NCBI GenBank assembly: GCA_902535625.1
Contig: CACAUA010000010.1
Span: 1 to 33,041 of the forward strand
Origin: an uncultured Pelagibacteraceae bacterium
GTDB lineage: Bacteria; Pseudomonadota; Alphaproteobacteria; Pelagibacterales; Pelagibacteraceae
Direction of reading: 5' to 3'
Length of the DNA: 33,041 nucleotides
Part shown: positions 1 to 7,760 of the stretch, one piece after another
Layout of the letters: every line of letters starts with the position of its first letter
How positions within the stretch are numbered: position 1 is the stretch's first letter
Position numbers and translations under genes: made by a program
The notes under the pieces: model-generated
Databases searched by the model: none
Seen by the model: the letters and a program-made list of their open reading frames with translations, nothing else
Told to the model about the DNA's origin: nothing

Positions 1-328
1 AGTCAGTAATAATGATTTCATCACCAGGTCTTACAACACTAATTACTCCAAGAAAAACTGCACCAAATCCTGTTGGAGTTAAATACACTTGATAAGCATT
101 TTCAATTTTTCTTAATAGTTCTTGTAGTGAAAAAGTTGTCGATGTTCCTTTTCGACCATAATCAAAATTTTTACTTAAGGGATTTTTTTTATAATTACTT
201 TGTGTTTTCTTTATATCTTGAAGAGTTTTAAATATTATCGTTGAAGCTCTTACTACTGGCGGATTAACTGACTGATTTTGATAATCTTTTCCTACTTGTT
301 TTAAAAAAGTTTTAACTGAATTAACCAT
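1..328 (-). CDS. metC: Cys/Met-metabolism PLP enzyme, probably cystathionine beta-lyase (N-terminal part)
   Basis: The N-terminal 109 residues of a fold-type I PLP enzyme are visible; the rest lies beyond the window edge. The start MVNSVKTFLKQVGKD, then NPPVVRASTIIF, the FDYGRKGTST stretch and the TPTGFGAVFLGVISVVRPGDEIIITD region match the Cys/Met metabolism family (cystathionine beta-lyase/gamma-synthase). FDYGR..PT is the usual tyrosine/arginine motif that contacts PLP phosphate of the neighbouring subunit. The family cleaves or forms cystathionine in methionine biosynthesis in the cytoplasm. The PLP lysine is not in view, so beta-lyase versus gamma-lyase or gamma-synthase cannot be settled. 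The gene is divergent from the small basic ORF at 404. Confidence 0.8.
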   Translation of the reverse strand, partial: MVNSVKTFLKQVGKDYQNQSVNPPVVRASTIIFKTLQDIKKTQSNYKKNPLSKNFDYGRKGTSTTFSLQELLRKIENAYQVYLTPTGFGAVFLGVISVVRPGDEIIITD

Positions 329-403
329 AAAAAAATTGATTAGTTATATTGACAATGCTATATCCCTCAAATAAGTCAATAAAATTGTAAAACTAAGGAG
401 ATT

Positions 404-487
404 ATGGGATACCCTAAAAAGCATAGAGGCCGAAGAAAAATGGGCTCTAAAAAAAGAAGAGCAAGAAAAAAGAATAAGAAAAAGTAA
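404..487 (+). CDS. 27-residue highly basic protein, possible ribosome-associated peptide
   Basis: Begins MGYPKKHRGRRKMGSKK and continues with an Arg/Lys run to the stop; 16 of 27 residues are Lys or Arg. A clean Shine-Dalgarno AAGGAG (395-400) precedes the ATG by three bases, and a TTGACA box lies at 349-354 with no good -10 element behind it. It ends 7 bases before the convergent mnmA stop. The composition and the RRKM..KKRR pattern recall tiny ribosomal proteins such as bTHX or the mS38/AURKAIP1-COX24 type, but the peptide is too short for assignment by eye. No transmembrane or signal sequence is present. Reality of the gene rests on the good RBS and the compositional bias in a genome with very little spare DNA. 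Confidence 0.6.
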   Translation: MGYPKKHRGRRKMGSKKRRARKKNKKK

Positions 488-493
488 AATTAA

Positions 494-1612
494 TTATTCT
501 TTAATCCAACCACCACCAAGAACTTTGTGACCATATTGGTCTTTTTTATAAAAGACACATGCTTGTCCAGGTGAAATACCATCTTCAGAATTATCTAAGT
601 TTACCTCAGCATCATTCTCGTTTATAAAATTAACATTGGCTCTTAATAACTTTCCTGTAGACCTAACTTTGACTAATATATTTTCATTTAATTCGTTTTT
701 ATCCGATAGAAGATTAATATTTTTTAAATTAATTTTCTTTTTTCCTAGATGTTCTCTTCCTCCAACAATTATTTCATTATTTTCTGCATCAATTTTAATA
801 ACATATAATGCCTCTTTGTCTGCTACCTTAATTCCTTTTCTTTGACCAATAGTAAAATTTATAATTCCATCATGAACGCCTATTACTTCACCATTTAGAT
901 TTTTAATATTACCTTTTTTCAAAGAATCTGGCTTAAACTTTTTTATTACTGATGAATAGTCTCCGTTAGGAACAAAACATATATCTTGACTGTCTGGCTT
1001 ATCTGCAACATTTAAATTTAGTTTTTTAGCAATTTCTCTAGTTTCATTTTTTAACATTCCACCTAATGGAAATCGTAAATAATTTAATTGCTCTCTTGTA
1101 GTATTAAATAGAAAATAACTTTGATCTCTATTTTCATCTACTGCTCTATACATATTATTTTTTTCATTTATTGTTATATTTTTAACATAATGACCTGTAA
1201 TCAAAGCATCGGCATTTAAATCTTTGGCAACTTCATACAAATCTTTAAATTTGACAGTTTGATTACACTGTACGCATGGTATTGGAGTTTCTCCTTTTAA
1301 GTAACTTTCTACAAAATTATCAATAACTCCTTGCTTAAATTTATCTTGGTAATAAAGAATTTTATGATCAATATCTAATTTATGAGCAACTCTTTTTGCA
1401 TCTATAACATCTTGGCCTGAGCAACATACTTTTGATTTAACAACTTCTTTACTATCGTTGTATAGTTTTAATGTTATACCGGTAACATTATATCCTTGCA
1501 TTTTCATCAAACCAGCAACTGTAGATGAGTCTACACCACCAGACATAGCTACAATTACTTTTGTATCAGACGGTTTCTTATCTAATCCAATTGAGTTTAA
1601 CTCTAAATTCAT
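494..1612 (-). CDS. mnmA: tRNA-specific 2-thiouridylase MnmA
   Basis: Cytoplasmic enzyme that thiolates U34 of Lys, Glu and Gln tRNAs using sulfur relayed to it as persulfide. The PP-loop SGGVDSS is at residues 24-30 and adenylates the uridine. The family's catalytic cysteines are both present: C116 in [11 protein letters not shown] and C212 in DSQDICF. GHY at 140-142 and DQSYFLF at 163-169 are further family motifs, and the C-terminal beta domain ends in SPGQACVFY. At 372 residues it is full length. It is divergent from the DUF3553-cysQ operon with about 40 bases between starts, and convergent with the small basic gene. No oddities seen. Confidence 0.96.
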   Translation of the reverse strand: MNLELNSIGLDKKPSDTKVIVAMSGGVDSSTVAGLMKMQGYNVTGITLKLYNDSKEVVKSKVCCSGQDVIDAKRVAHKLDIDHKILYYQDKFKQGVIDNFVESYLKGETPIPCVQCNQTVKFKDLYEVAKDLNADALITGHYVKNITINEKNNMYRAVDENRDQSYFLFNTTREQLNYLRFPLGGMLKNETREIAKKLNLNVADKPDSQDICFVPNGDYSSVIKKFKPDSLKKGNIKNLNGEVIGVHDGIINFTIGQRKGIKVADKEALYVIKIDAENNEIIVGGREHLGKKKINLKNINLLSDKNELNENILVKVRSTGKLLRANVNFINENDAEVNLDNSEDGISPGQACVFYKKDQYGHKVLGGGWIKE

Positions 1613-1653
1613 GTGGTGGTATTTATACTCATTTCTATTATAAGTAAAATCAA

Positions 1654-1821
1654 ATGATTTTAGATTTTGAACCAGGTGATAAAGTTATAAATCCTAATAA
1701 TAAAGATTGGGGAATAGGACAAGTACAGTCAATTATTAAAGAAAAAGTAACTGTGAATTTTGAGAATGTAGGAAAAAAAGTTATCAATGCTAAAAATATC
1801 GAATTAGAAAAGTTAGAATAA
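1654..1821 (+). CDS. DUF3553 small protein (Tudor-like)
   Basis: A 55-residue protein with the DUF3553 signature: PGDKVINP near the start, then [10 protein letters not shown] and [14 protein letters not shown]. This family is common in Alphaproteobacteria. The GxVQS...VxVxFxxxGxK pattern resembles the Tudor-like C-terminal domain of UvrD/PcrA helicases, which contacts RNA polymerase; a link to transcription-coupled processes is inference only. The TAA at 1819-1821 is followed directly by the ATG of cysQ at 1822, so the two are almost certainly one operon with translational coupling. An ATG 3 codons or less upstream is not available in frame, and no strong Shine-Dalgarno is visible. Confidence 0.85.
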   Translation: MILDFEPGDKVINPNNKDWGIGQVQSIIKEKVTVNFENVGKKVINAKNIELEKLE

Positions 1822-2592
1822 ATGAAACAAATCGAAATAAAGGCAGCTATTGAAAAACTGATTGACACTTTTTTATACGCAGGAAAAGTTTCAATAGAAT
1901 TAAGAGAAAAAGGATTAAAAAAAGAAATTAAGGAAGATAACACACCTGTTAGCAATGGTGATCTTGAAGTTAATAGAATTTTAACTGAAAAAATAAATGA
2001 CTTAACTCCTCAAATACCGATTGTATCAGAAGAAACTAGTCATAATAAATCCAAGAAAGATTTAAAAAATTTTTGGCTAATAGATCCAATTGATGGTACT
2101 TATGATTACATTAATGATCTTGACGAATTTACTCTAAATGCTGGTTTAATAATTAATAATCGAGCAGTAGCAGGTATAATATATGCACCCGCTAAAAATA
2201 GATTATTTTATTCTTATGATAAAGGTTGTTCATTTGAAATAATTAATAGTAAACATGTAAAATTAGACTGTTCAAAAATTTCAAATAATAAACTTAAATT
2301 TGTATCATATTCAAATAAACTAAAACCTGAAATTAGCAAAATATATCAAACAATAAATGTTAGTGAATTTAAAAGGATGAAAAGTTCTTTAAAATTTTGT
2401 GTAATAGCTTCAAATGAATACGATGGATATGTTGCAGAGCCTAGAGCATGTGAATGGGATATAGCAGCTGGACATGCTATTCTTGAAAATGCAGGGGGTA
2501 TAGTTACAGATTTTGATGGAAATGAAATACTTTACGGAAAAGAAAATTTTAAAAATCCTAGTATAATTTTGAAAAGAAATAAAAATATATAA
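1822..2592 (+). CDS. cysQ: 3'(2'),5'-bisphosphate nucleotidase CysQ (inositol monophosphatase family)
   Basis: A 256-residue member of the lithium-sensitive phosphatase superfamily. It carries the metal-binding SEETS (about residue 70), the DPIDGT motif (about 90-95) and the C-terminal WDIAAGHAILENAGG. The stretch DEFTLNAGLI after DPIDGT and SSLKFCVIAS before the last motif favour CysQ over SuhB. CysQ hydrolyses 3'-phosphoadenosine 5'-phosphate (PAP), a by-product of sulfate assimilation. SAR11 cells are known to lack assimilatory sulfate reduction, so recycling PAP from other reactions, or another phosphomonoester substrate, is possible. The gene starts with no gap after DUF3553 and its stop overlaps the next start as TAATG. 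Confidence 0.82.
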   Translation: MKQIEIKAAIEKLIDTFLYAGKVSIELREKGLKKEIKEDNTPVSNGDLEVNRILTEKINDLTPQIPIVSEETSHNKSKKDLKNFWLIDPIDGTYDYINDLDEFTLNAGLIINNRAVAGIIYAPAKNRLFYSYDKGCSFEIINSKHVKLDCSKISNNKLKFVSYSNKLKPEISKIYQTINVSEFKRMKSSLKFCVIASNEYDGYVAEPRACEWDIAAGHAILENAGGIVTDFDGNEILYGKENFKNPSIILKRNKNI

Positions 2593-2741
2593 TGAGTGAG
2601 CAATTAAGAATAATATTAATTATAATAGTTTCTGTATCAATTTTTGGATTGATAGTATTTGTGATGGTAAAAAACTATATCAAAAGCAAAATTCAGTATT
2701 ATTTAGAAGAAAAAAATAAAAAGTCTAAAGAAGATTTATAA
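2592..2741 (+). CDS. small single-pass membrane protein
   Basis: A 49-residue ORF whose ATG shares one base with the cysQ stop (TAATG at 2590-2594). Residues 6-26 form one hydrophobic helix (RIILIIIVSVSIFGLIVFVM), followed by a basic and charged tail ending KKSKEDL, which suggests an N-out or signal-anchor topology with a cytoplasmic tail. No family recognised. The start/stop overlap with cysQ is the main evidence that it is translated. Its last 17 bases overlap the 3' end of the convergent recX. Confidence 0.6.
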   Translation: MSEQLRIILIIIVSVSIFGLIVFVMVKNYIKSKIQYYLEEKNKKSKEDL

Positions 2742-3288
2742 TTTTCAAATATTCCTCTTTATCTAGTTCCATTACTCTTCTGGAAACTTCAAAATCAAAT
2801 CCAGATCTTGCTAATATACCAATATCTTTTTTATAGAATAATGGTCTATTATCTTCAGTTCTTGAAGGACCAATTCTTTTTTTTTTACAAACTTTTATGG
2901 CTGAAAAAAAATCTTGATCTTCATTATTTTCATTAATTTGTTCAATTGTATTTTTAATATATTTTTCTCCAACCCCTTTACTTATTAAATAATTTCTAAT
3001 CTTATTTATTGATGAACCTCTTTGGATTAGACTTTTTGCTTTTGTTTCTGAATAAAATTTATCATTTATAAATTTAGATTTTTCTAAATCTTCAGCTACA
3101 ATCTCGATTAGATCTGAAATATTGCTTCTTTTAACGTTATCAACTTTAGATCTTAAATATTTCTTTAAAAGATATGTTTTTAGCTGTTGTTTTGATGGTG
3201 CAAATTTTTCTACATAATTAAGTGCAAAGTTGCGCATTTCATCAATTGTCGCTTCTAAGTTTTTTTTTTTATTTTTTATAGGAATCAT
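2725..3288 (-). CDS. recX: RecX-family regulatory protein
   Basis: Modulator of RecA filament growth in the cytoplasm. The family shows three repeated three-helix units, and here the order is visible: NFALNYVEKFAPSKQQLKTYL, then DLIEIVAEDLEKSKFINDKFYSE with RSLxxRGxS-like KSLIQRGSSINKIRNYLISKG, and a last unit DIGILARSGFDFEVSRRVM. This layout is that of alphaproteobacterial RecX. I chose the ATG at 3286-3288 (MIPIKNKKKN...), giving 187 residues; an in-frame ATG 13 codons upstream (3325-3327) would overlap the divergent gene at 3316. No recA is adjacent. Neither start has a convincing Shine-Dalgarno. Confidence 0.75.
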   Translation of the reverse strand: MIPIKNKKKNLEATIDEMRNFALNYVEKFAPSKQQLKTYLLKKYLRSKVDNVKRSNISDLIEIVAEDLEKSKFINDKFYSETKAKSLIQRGSSINKIRNYLISKGVGEKYIKNTIEQINENNEDQDFFSAIKVCKKKRIGPSRTEDNRPLFYKKDIGILARSGFDFEVSRRVMELDKEEYLKIINLL

Positions 3289-3315
3289 TATTGCATTTAA
3301 TATAATATAACCCTG

Positions 3316-3789
3316 ATGATTGAACAAATATCTGCATTTTTTACAGTAGAAATGATCTATATGTGGTTGAATATAGGTGTAATACCTTTTTGGTTAATGC
3401 TTATTATTTTTCCACAAACTAAAGTTTGTGGTTTATTTGTTACATCAATAATTCCAACATTTATTTTGGCAAGTGTTTATGTTTATCTATTATATATATT
3501 TTTTTTCGCAGGATATGATTTTGATAAAAACTTTATTTTATATTTAAGTTTTTATGATCTTGCTGAGCTTTTTGAGAATAATGAGTTTTTAATTTTATTT
3601 TGGACGCACTTCTTAGCTATAAATTTGTTTTGTGGATCTTGGATTGTTAGAGATAGCCAGAGGTTTTACATGTCAAAAATTCTAGTCTTTTTTCCTTTAA
3701 TAATCACATATTTTATTGGTCCTTTAGGATTATTTATATACTGGGTGATAAGAATTTTTTTCGCAAAGAGAATAAGTTTATTTGATTAA
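3316..3789 (+). CDS. ABA4-like (DUF4281) membrane protein
   Basis: A 157-residue protein with four predicted membrane segments (roughly residues 13-30, 40-67, 93-112 and 123-148). The conserved pieces FWTHFLAINLFCGSWIVRD and FIGPLGLFIYWVIR are characteristic of the ABA4-like/DUF4281 family, named for the plant protein needed for neoxanthin formation. In bacteria the role is not established; a link to carotenoid or isoprenoid metabolism is a possibility, since SAR11 makes retinal for proteorhodopsin. An internal ATG at residue 13 (MIYMWLNIG) could be the true start. The gene is divergent from recX and its stop is 3 bases from the stop of the convergent rhodanese gene. Confidence 0.72.
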   Translation: MIEQISAFFTVEMIYMWLNIGVIPFWLMLIIFPQTKVCGLFVTSIIPTFILASVYVYLLYIFFFAGYDFDKNFILYLSFYDLAELFENNEFLILFWTHFLAINLFCGSWIVRDSQRFYMSKILVFFPLIITYFIGPLGLFIYWVIRIFFAKRISLFD

Positions 3790-3792
3790 TTT

Positions 3793-4179
3793 TTATTTCT
3801 CTACTTTAAAGCCACTGCTCTTCATTTGAGAAAAGCCACCATCTATATGTGAAATTTTTTCAAACCCCATATCTTTCAATGATTTTGTAGCTAGTGCAGA
3901 TCTTAGTCCACCTGCACAAAATAAAACCATTTCTTTGTTCATATCTATCTTGCCTTCTTTAAAGTAAGGACTATCTGGATCCATCCAAAACTCTAACATT
4001 CCTCTAGGAATGTGATGAGAATTTTCTATTCTTCCCATTTTCTCAAGTTCTCGAATATCTCTTATGTCAATTAAATTGCATTTATCACTGTTTACCATCT
4101 CTAATGCTTCCGCAGGGGAAAGTGTCTTGATTTCTGTCAAAGCTTCTGCGACTAATGTTTGTGCTGATTTAATGCTCAT
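3793..4179 (-). CDS. rhodanese-like domain protein
   Basis: A single-domain rhodanese of 128 residues. It has the N-terminal NLIDIRDIRELEKMGRIENSHHIPRG element and the active-site loop CAGGLRSA with the catalytic cysteine at residue 88, followed by GFEKISHIDGGFSQM. Such proteins carry sulfur as a persulfide in the cytoplasm. There is no signal peptide. The region between the two elements (FWMDPDSPYFKEGKID) is a loop seen in a set of small bacterial rhodaneses. It is divergent from bcp with 43 bases between starts. Donor and acceptor cannot be read from the sequence. Confidence 0.88.
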   Translation of the reverse strand: MSIKSAQTLVAEALTEIKTLSPAEALEMVNSDKCNLIDIRDIRELEKMGRIENSHHIPRGMLEFWMDPDSPYFKEGKIDMNKEMVLFCAGGLRSALATKSLKDMGFEKISHIDGGFSQMKSSGFKVEK

Positions 4180-4222
4180 AAAGGTTTAATACATCATTAT
4201 AAATTTTAATCTACGAAAAAAT

Positions 4223-4672
4223 ATGCCAAATAAAGCTCCTAATTTCAAAATCCCATCAACCAATTCAAAACTTTTAGAGCTAAAGAAAATCAAAAGTAAA
4301 TATAAAGTTTTATATTTCTATCCAAAAGATAATACACCAGGCTGCACAGTTGAAACAAAAGACTTCAATTCTCTATTTTCACAATTTAAAAAATTAGACT
4401 GTGAAGTTATTGGTATTTCTAAAGATAGTATGGAAAGTCATGAAAAATTTAGAGATAAATTTAAAATTAAATTTGATTTGGTAGCAGACGTAAAAAAAGA
4501 GGCGATTAAAGCATACAAAGTTTGGGGTAAAAAAAAATTCATGGGTAGAGAATTTATGGGATTAATAAGAAGTACATTTTTATTAAAAGATGACAAAATT
4601 ATTAAAGAGTGGCGTTCAGTAAAAGTTAAAGACCACGCAAAAGAAGTGTTAGAATTTTTAAAAACAGTTTAA
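4223..4672 (+). CDS. bcp: peroxiredoxin Bcp (PrxQ), thiol peroxidase
   Basis: Reduces hydrogen peroxide and organic peroxides with thioredoxin as donor. The motif YPKDNTPGCTVE is at 33-44 with the peroxidatic Cys41. The usual PrxQ resolving cysteine five residues later is Lys here; the only other cysteine is C60 (KKLDCEVIGIS), so it is either a one-cysteine type or resolves elsewhere. SKDSMESHEKFRDKF and FLLKDDKIIKEW are family motifs. Length 149 is normal. It is divergent from the rhodanese gene and followed by the strong terminator at 4676-4703. Confidence 0.93.
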   Translation: MPNKAPNFKIPSTNSKLLELKKIKSKYKVLYFYPKDNTPGCTVETKDFNSLFSQFKKLDCEVIGISKDSMESHEKFRDKFKIKFDLVADVKKEAIKAYKVWGKKKFMGREFMGLIRSTFLLKDDKIIKEWRSVKVKDHAKEVLEFLKTV

Positions 4673-4675
4673 TAA

Positions 4676-4703
4676 AAAAAGGCCCCATTTACGGGGCCTT
4701 TTT
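4676..4703. terminator. bidirectional rho-independent terminator between bcp and amtB
   Basis: GGCCCC (4681-4686) pairs with GGGGCC (4693-4698) around a six-base loop, flanked by A5 on the left and T5 on the right, which extend the stem and provide a U-tract in both directions. It lies between the convergent bcp and amtB stops and can serve both. Confidence 0.92.
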
Positions 4704-4730
4704 AGTTTAACTTAAGGGAGGGAGTTAAAT

Positions 4731-6032
4731 TTAGTCTCTTATAGCGTAAGCTATTACACCAGTTTCAGTTACGTCTGTACCTTTCAGTTCAGCCTCTTTA
4801 CTTAATCTGATACCCATAGTGTTTTTCATAATTGCCCATACAATGTATGATACTACAAAAACAAATGCGTTGATCGAGATTACACCGATTAACTGTGCAC
4901 TAAAATTTGCGTCAGAGTTTGTTAGTGGAACAGCTAATGTTCCCCAAACTCCAGCAAATAAGTGAGCTGGTATTGCACCAACAACATCATCAATCTTAAA
5001 TGAGAATAATAGTTTTGTTCCAAACACTACTATTAATCCACCAATTGCACCGATGAATATTGCTGCTATAGGTGCTGGCGCTAATGGTTCAGCTGTTATT
5101 GCAACTAATCCACCAATCGCACCGTTAAGCATTTGAACTACATCAGTTTTACCATACATTAATCTAGTAATTACTGCTGCTGCTAATACACCACCACACG
5201 CTGCTAAGTTTGTATTAATAAATATGTTTGATACAGCTACTGCATCATCGAAAGTTCCCATAGCAAGCTGTGAACCACCGTTGAAACCGAACCAACCTAA
5301 CCATAAAATAAATACTCCAACTGTTACCAAAGGTATAGAAGAAGCTGCAAATGGTCTCATTGGCTTAGCTGTACCTGATTTATCAAATCTTCCTGTTCTT
5401 GCACCTAACAACATAGCACCTGCTAAAGCTGCAGCACCACCAGTTGAGTGTACAAGAGTTGAACCAGCAAAATCAGAGAAACCTAAAGCGGCTAACCAGC
5501 CACCACCCCACTGCCATCCCATGACAATTGGATAAATGATTCCTGATAAAATTGCTGCAAATAAGAAGAAAGGCCATAATTTAATTCTTTCTGCTAACGT
5601 ACCAGATACAATTGATACTGTTGTTGCACAGAATACCATTTGGAAATACCAATCCGAACCATCTGCATATCCTGTATCAACAGCACTTGCATCAGACCAC
5701 GGAGTGAATGTTCCTATATAGCCACCTTCTGGAATTCCATATGCTAGATTATAACCAACCATCCAGAACATAATTCCAGCGATAGAAAATAATCCTATAT
5801 TTTTTGCACAAATTACAGATACACTTTTTGAAGTTACCATTCCTGATTCTAGCATCGCAAATCCGCAAGCCATAAACATGACAAGAAAACCACAAACTAA
5901 AAATAGAAATGTATTAAAAATAAATCCAACTTCTGCAGAGACTGTAGATTCGGCATAACCTACACTTGTCATGTTTAGTAAGAAAAACAAACTTACTAAA
6001 GGACCGACAAGTTTTTTTAAATGTTTAGTCAT
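4731..6032 (-). CDS. amtB: ammonium transporter AmtB
   Basis: A 433-residue Amt/Rh channel with an N-terminal cleavable signal (about residues 1-27) and eleven expected membrane helices. The family signature DFAGSTLVHSTGGAAAL is at 187-203 and supplies the first pore histidine (H195); the second is H357 in IPAHLFAGVWGTLAV. FGFNGGSQLA and SVSVICAKNIGLF are further family motifs. A good Shine-Dalgarno GGAGG (6037-6041) fixes the start. There is no glnK/PII gene next to it, unlike most bacteria. The tail ends KGTDVTETGVIAYAIRD. Published work on Pelagibacter reports loss of PII and NtrBC and induction of AmtB under nitrogen limitation, so control must be by another route. Confidence 0.96.
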   Translation of the reverse strand: MTKHLKKLVGPLVSLFFLLNMTSVGYAESTVSAEVGFIFNTFLFLVCGFLVMFMACGFAMLESGMVTSKSVSVICAKNIGLFSIAGIMFWMVGYNLAYGIPEGGYIGTFTPWSDASAVDTGYADGSDWYFQMVFCATTVSIVSGTLAERIKLWPFFLFAAILSGIIYPIVMGWQWGGGWLAALGFSDFAGSTLVHSTGGAAALAGAMLLGARTGRFDKSGTAKPMRPFAASSIPLVTVGVFILWLGWFGFNGGSQLAMGTFDDAVAVSNIFINTNLAACGGVLAAAVITRLMYGKTDVVQMLNGAIGGLVAITAEPLAPAPIAAIFIGAIGGLIVVFGTKLLFSFKIDDVVGAIPAHLFAGVWGTLAVPLTNSDANFSAQLIGVISINAFVFVVSYIVWAIMKNTMGIRLSKEAELKGTDVTETGVIAYAIRD

Positions 6033-6128
6033 TTAACCTCCATTGTTAAAAAGAGGTTCTTATAATTTTAAAATAAATAAAAACTAATGATTGTTATTAA
6101 AAATAGATATGCAGTTTTTGCATGTAGA

Positions 6129-6172
6129 AACAGCCTTTATCAAGAATTTTAGCATTCCTGATAAAGGCTGTT
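6129..6172 (-). terminator. long 3'-end hairpin after the HU gene
   Basis: A 14-bp perfect stem (AACAGCCTTTATCA at 6129-6142 with its complement at 6159-6172) lies 9 bases beyond the HU stop on the minus strand. The U-tract after it is weak (TTTCTAC), so it may act as a terminator with poor release or as a 3'-stabilising hairpin on an abundant mRNA. A second small hairpin (ATGCA/TGCAT near 6108-6124) sits just downstream, in the leader region of amtB. Confidence 0.7.
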
Positions 6173-6181
6173 AAATGAGAT

Positions 6182-6457
6182 TTACTTGTTAAATACTTCT
6201 TTAAGTGCTTTAGCAGGTAAAAACTTTACCTTTTGAGAAGCAGCGATTTGGATTTGCTCTCCAGTTCTTGGATTACGTCCAATTCGGGCTTTTCTTTTAG
6301 CCACTTTATATGTACCAAAACCTGCAATCTTTACAGAATCGTCGTTTTTCAACGCATCTAGTATAGTATTCGTAATAGTATCAAAAGTACGCTCTGCATC
6401 AGCTTTACTTTGATTTAACGAACCAGCTAGCTTTGCTACTAATTGTTTTTTGTTCAT
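6182..6457 (-). CDS. hup: HU-family histone-like DNA-binding protein
   Basis: A 91-residue nucleoid protein that bends and compacts DNA as a dimer. It shows the N-terminal helices (MNKKQLVAKLAGSLNQSKADAE), the GFGTYKVAKRKARIGRNP signature with the DNA-intercalating loop proline (RNPRTGEQI), and the closing FLPAKALKEVFN. Length is typical of HU rather than IHF; HU alpha or beta cannot be told apart. GGAG lies about 7 bases upstream of the start. The gene stands alone, followed by the large hairpin at 6129-6172 that separates it from amtB on the same strand. Confidence 0.95.
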   Translation of the reverse strand: MNKKQLVAKLAGSLNQSKADAERTFDTITNTILDALKNDDSVKIAGFGTYKVAKRKARIGRNPRTGEQIQIAASQKVKFLPAKALKEVFNK

Positions 6458-6600
6458 TTTAGCTCCGGTTTTAAAGGTTTATGAAACTATACTTAACAAA
6501 ATCATTGATAATTCAAGCTATTTTTTAGTATATATATTTTTTTGAACAACAATATATAGTGGTAAAAAAAGTCAATAAATTCAACGTTTTTTTAGCTATT

Positions 6601-6634
6601 AAAAAAGCCTTAAAATAAGCCTAAATCTTTAAGG
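6601..6634 (-). terminator. putative rho-independent terminator overlapping the rseP stop
   Basis: On the minus strand CCTTAAA (6628-6634) pairs with TTTAAGG (6608-6614), a 7-bp stem around a 13-base loop, followed directly by C and T6 (6601-6606). The stem includes the last codons and stop of rseP. It is AT-rich and of modest strength. Confidence 0.45.
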
Positions 6635-7719
6635 TCGTTAAATGTTGCGAAAAACATCAAAGATAACAACAAAAACATTCCGATTCGAAAAAAACCTTCC
6701 TGTGTTTTTTGACTTAAAGGACGACCTAAAACTTTTTCAAATGCATAAAACATCAGATGTCCTCCATCCAATAAAGGTATAGGAAACAAGTTAATTAGTC
6801 CTAAACTTATAGAAATATATGCCATCATACTGACAAAAGGTATAATTCCAAATTCTGCTACTTGGCCAGAAATTTTAGCAATTCTAATTGGCCCACCCAA
6901 TTGAGAACTGTCTCCTGCTCCTGTAAACATTGATCCAAGATATTTAAGTGATGAAGTTGTTACAAAATAAACTTCATTAAATGATTGAAATAAAGCTTGA
7001 GCAGGTCCAAGTTTTTTGTGCGTTATTTGATTGTTATAAGGACTAAGTTTAATACCTACCATCCTTTTCTTTAATTTATTTCCTAATTCATCAAGGCTAT
7101 CAACAAAATTTGGCTTAACTTTTAAAATTATCTCCTGGTCATATCTTGAAACTTTAAAATCGATAAATTCTGATGTTGACATTGCTATTAATTTAGAAAC
7201 ATCAAGAATGCTCTCTACTTTTGTATTATCTATTTCAATAATAACATCATTTTTTTGCATACCGGCAACTTCGGCTGGACTATCTTTTAGCACTTCATCA
7301 ATTACAGCTGGGGTGAAATCTTTACCTGCAAACATGTATATGAAAGTAAAAATGACAAAAGCTAAAATAAAATTAGCCAATGGTCCTCCAGCAACAATTA
7401 AGGCTCTTTGGTAAAGAGGTTTTGTTACAAACAATTTGTGTTGGTCTTCTTTGCTATATTTTTTTAGTAATTCCTCTTGATCTGCTTGTGAAAATACATT
7501 CCTATCTCCGAAAAATTTTACATAACCGCCTAGTGGTATCCAACAAACTTTCCATCTTGTCCCTGATTTATCGTTCCATCCAAATAATTCTCGACCAAAA
7601 CCTATCGAAAAATCTGTTACACCAACACCATATCTTTTTGCAAAATAATAATGTCCATATTCATGAATGAAAACAACAACAACGATTAATACAATAAATG
7701 GTAATATAAAATTGAGCAT
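6610..7719 (-). CDS. rseP: site-2 metalloprotease RseP (M50 family)
   Basis: An inner-membrane zinc protease of 369 residues that cleaves within membranes, classically anti-sigma factors and remnant signal peptides. HEYGH (19-23) in the first helix binds zinc, and PIPLLDGGH (314-321) supplies the third ligand. GGPLANF at 111-117 is in the second segment, and one PDZ domain spans about 135-205 (SPAEVAGMQKNDVI). E. coli RseP has two PDZ domains; the single domain here is common in alphaproteobacteria. It is not next to dxr, bamA or other envelope genes as in many relatives, but 41 bases behind thiV on the same strand. Confidence 0.94.
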   Translation of the reverse strand: MLNFILPFIVLIVVVVFIHEYGHYYFAKRYGVGVTDFSIGFGRELFGWNDKSGTRWKVCWIPLGGYVKFFGDRNVFSQADQEELLKKYSKEDQHKLFVTKPLYQRALIVAGGPLANFILAFVIFTFIYMFAGKDFTPAVIDEVLKDSPAEVAGMQKNDVIIEIDNTKVESILDVSKLIAMSTSEFIDFKVSRYDQEIILKVKPNFVDSLDELGNKLKKRMVGIKLSPYNNQITHKKLGPAQALFQSFNEVYFVTTSSLKYLGSMFTGAGDSSQLGGPIRIAKISGQVAEFGIIPFVSMMAYISISLGLINLFPIPLLDGGHLMFYAFEKVLGRPLSQKTQEGFFRIGMFLLLSLMFFATFNDLKDLGLF

Positions 7720-7760
7720 TTATTAAATTATACAATAATTAGGTTTTAAATAAACATCAA

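Noticed and set aside
1650..1955. 101-codon open frame on the minus strand across the start of cysQ
   Set aside because: It is antisense to DUF3553 and cysQ, both of which have clear family motifs and a zero-gap operon arrangement.
5224..5721. Two open frames on the plus strand inside amtB
   Set aside because: Proline- and alanine-rich shadows opposite a strongly conserved transporter gene; no start signals.
7380..7670. 96-codon plus-strand frame opposite rseP
   Set aside because: Antisense to the zinc-site region of rseP; no family features.
7727..7732. TATAAT box as a promoter for rseP
   Set aside because: It is only 7 bases from the start codon and has no matching -35 element at normal spacing; expected by chance in AT-rich DNA.
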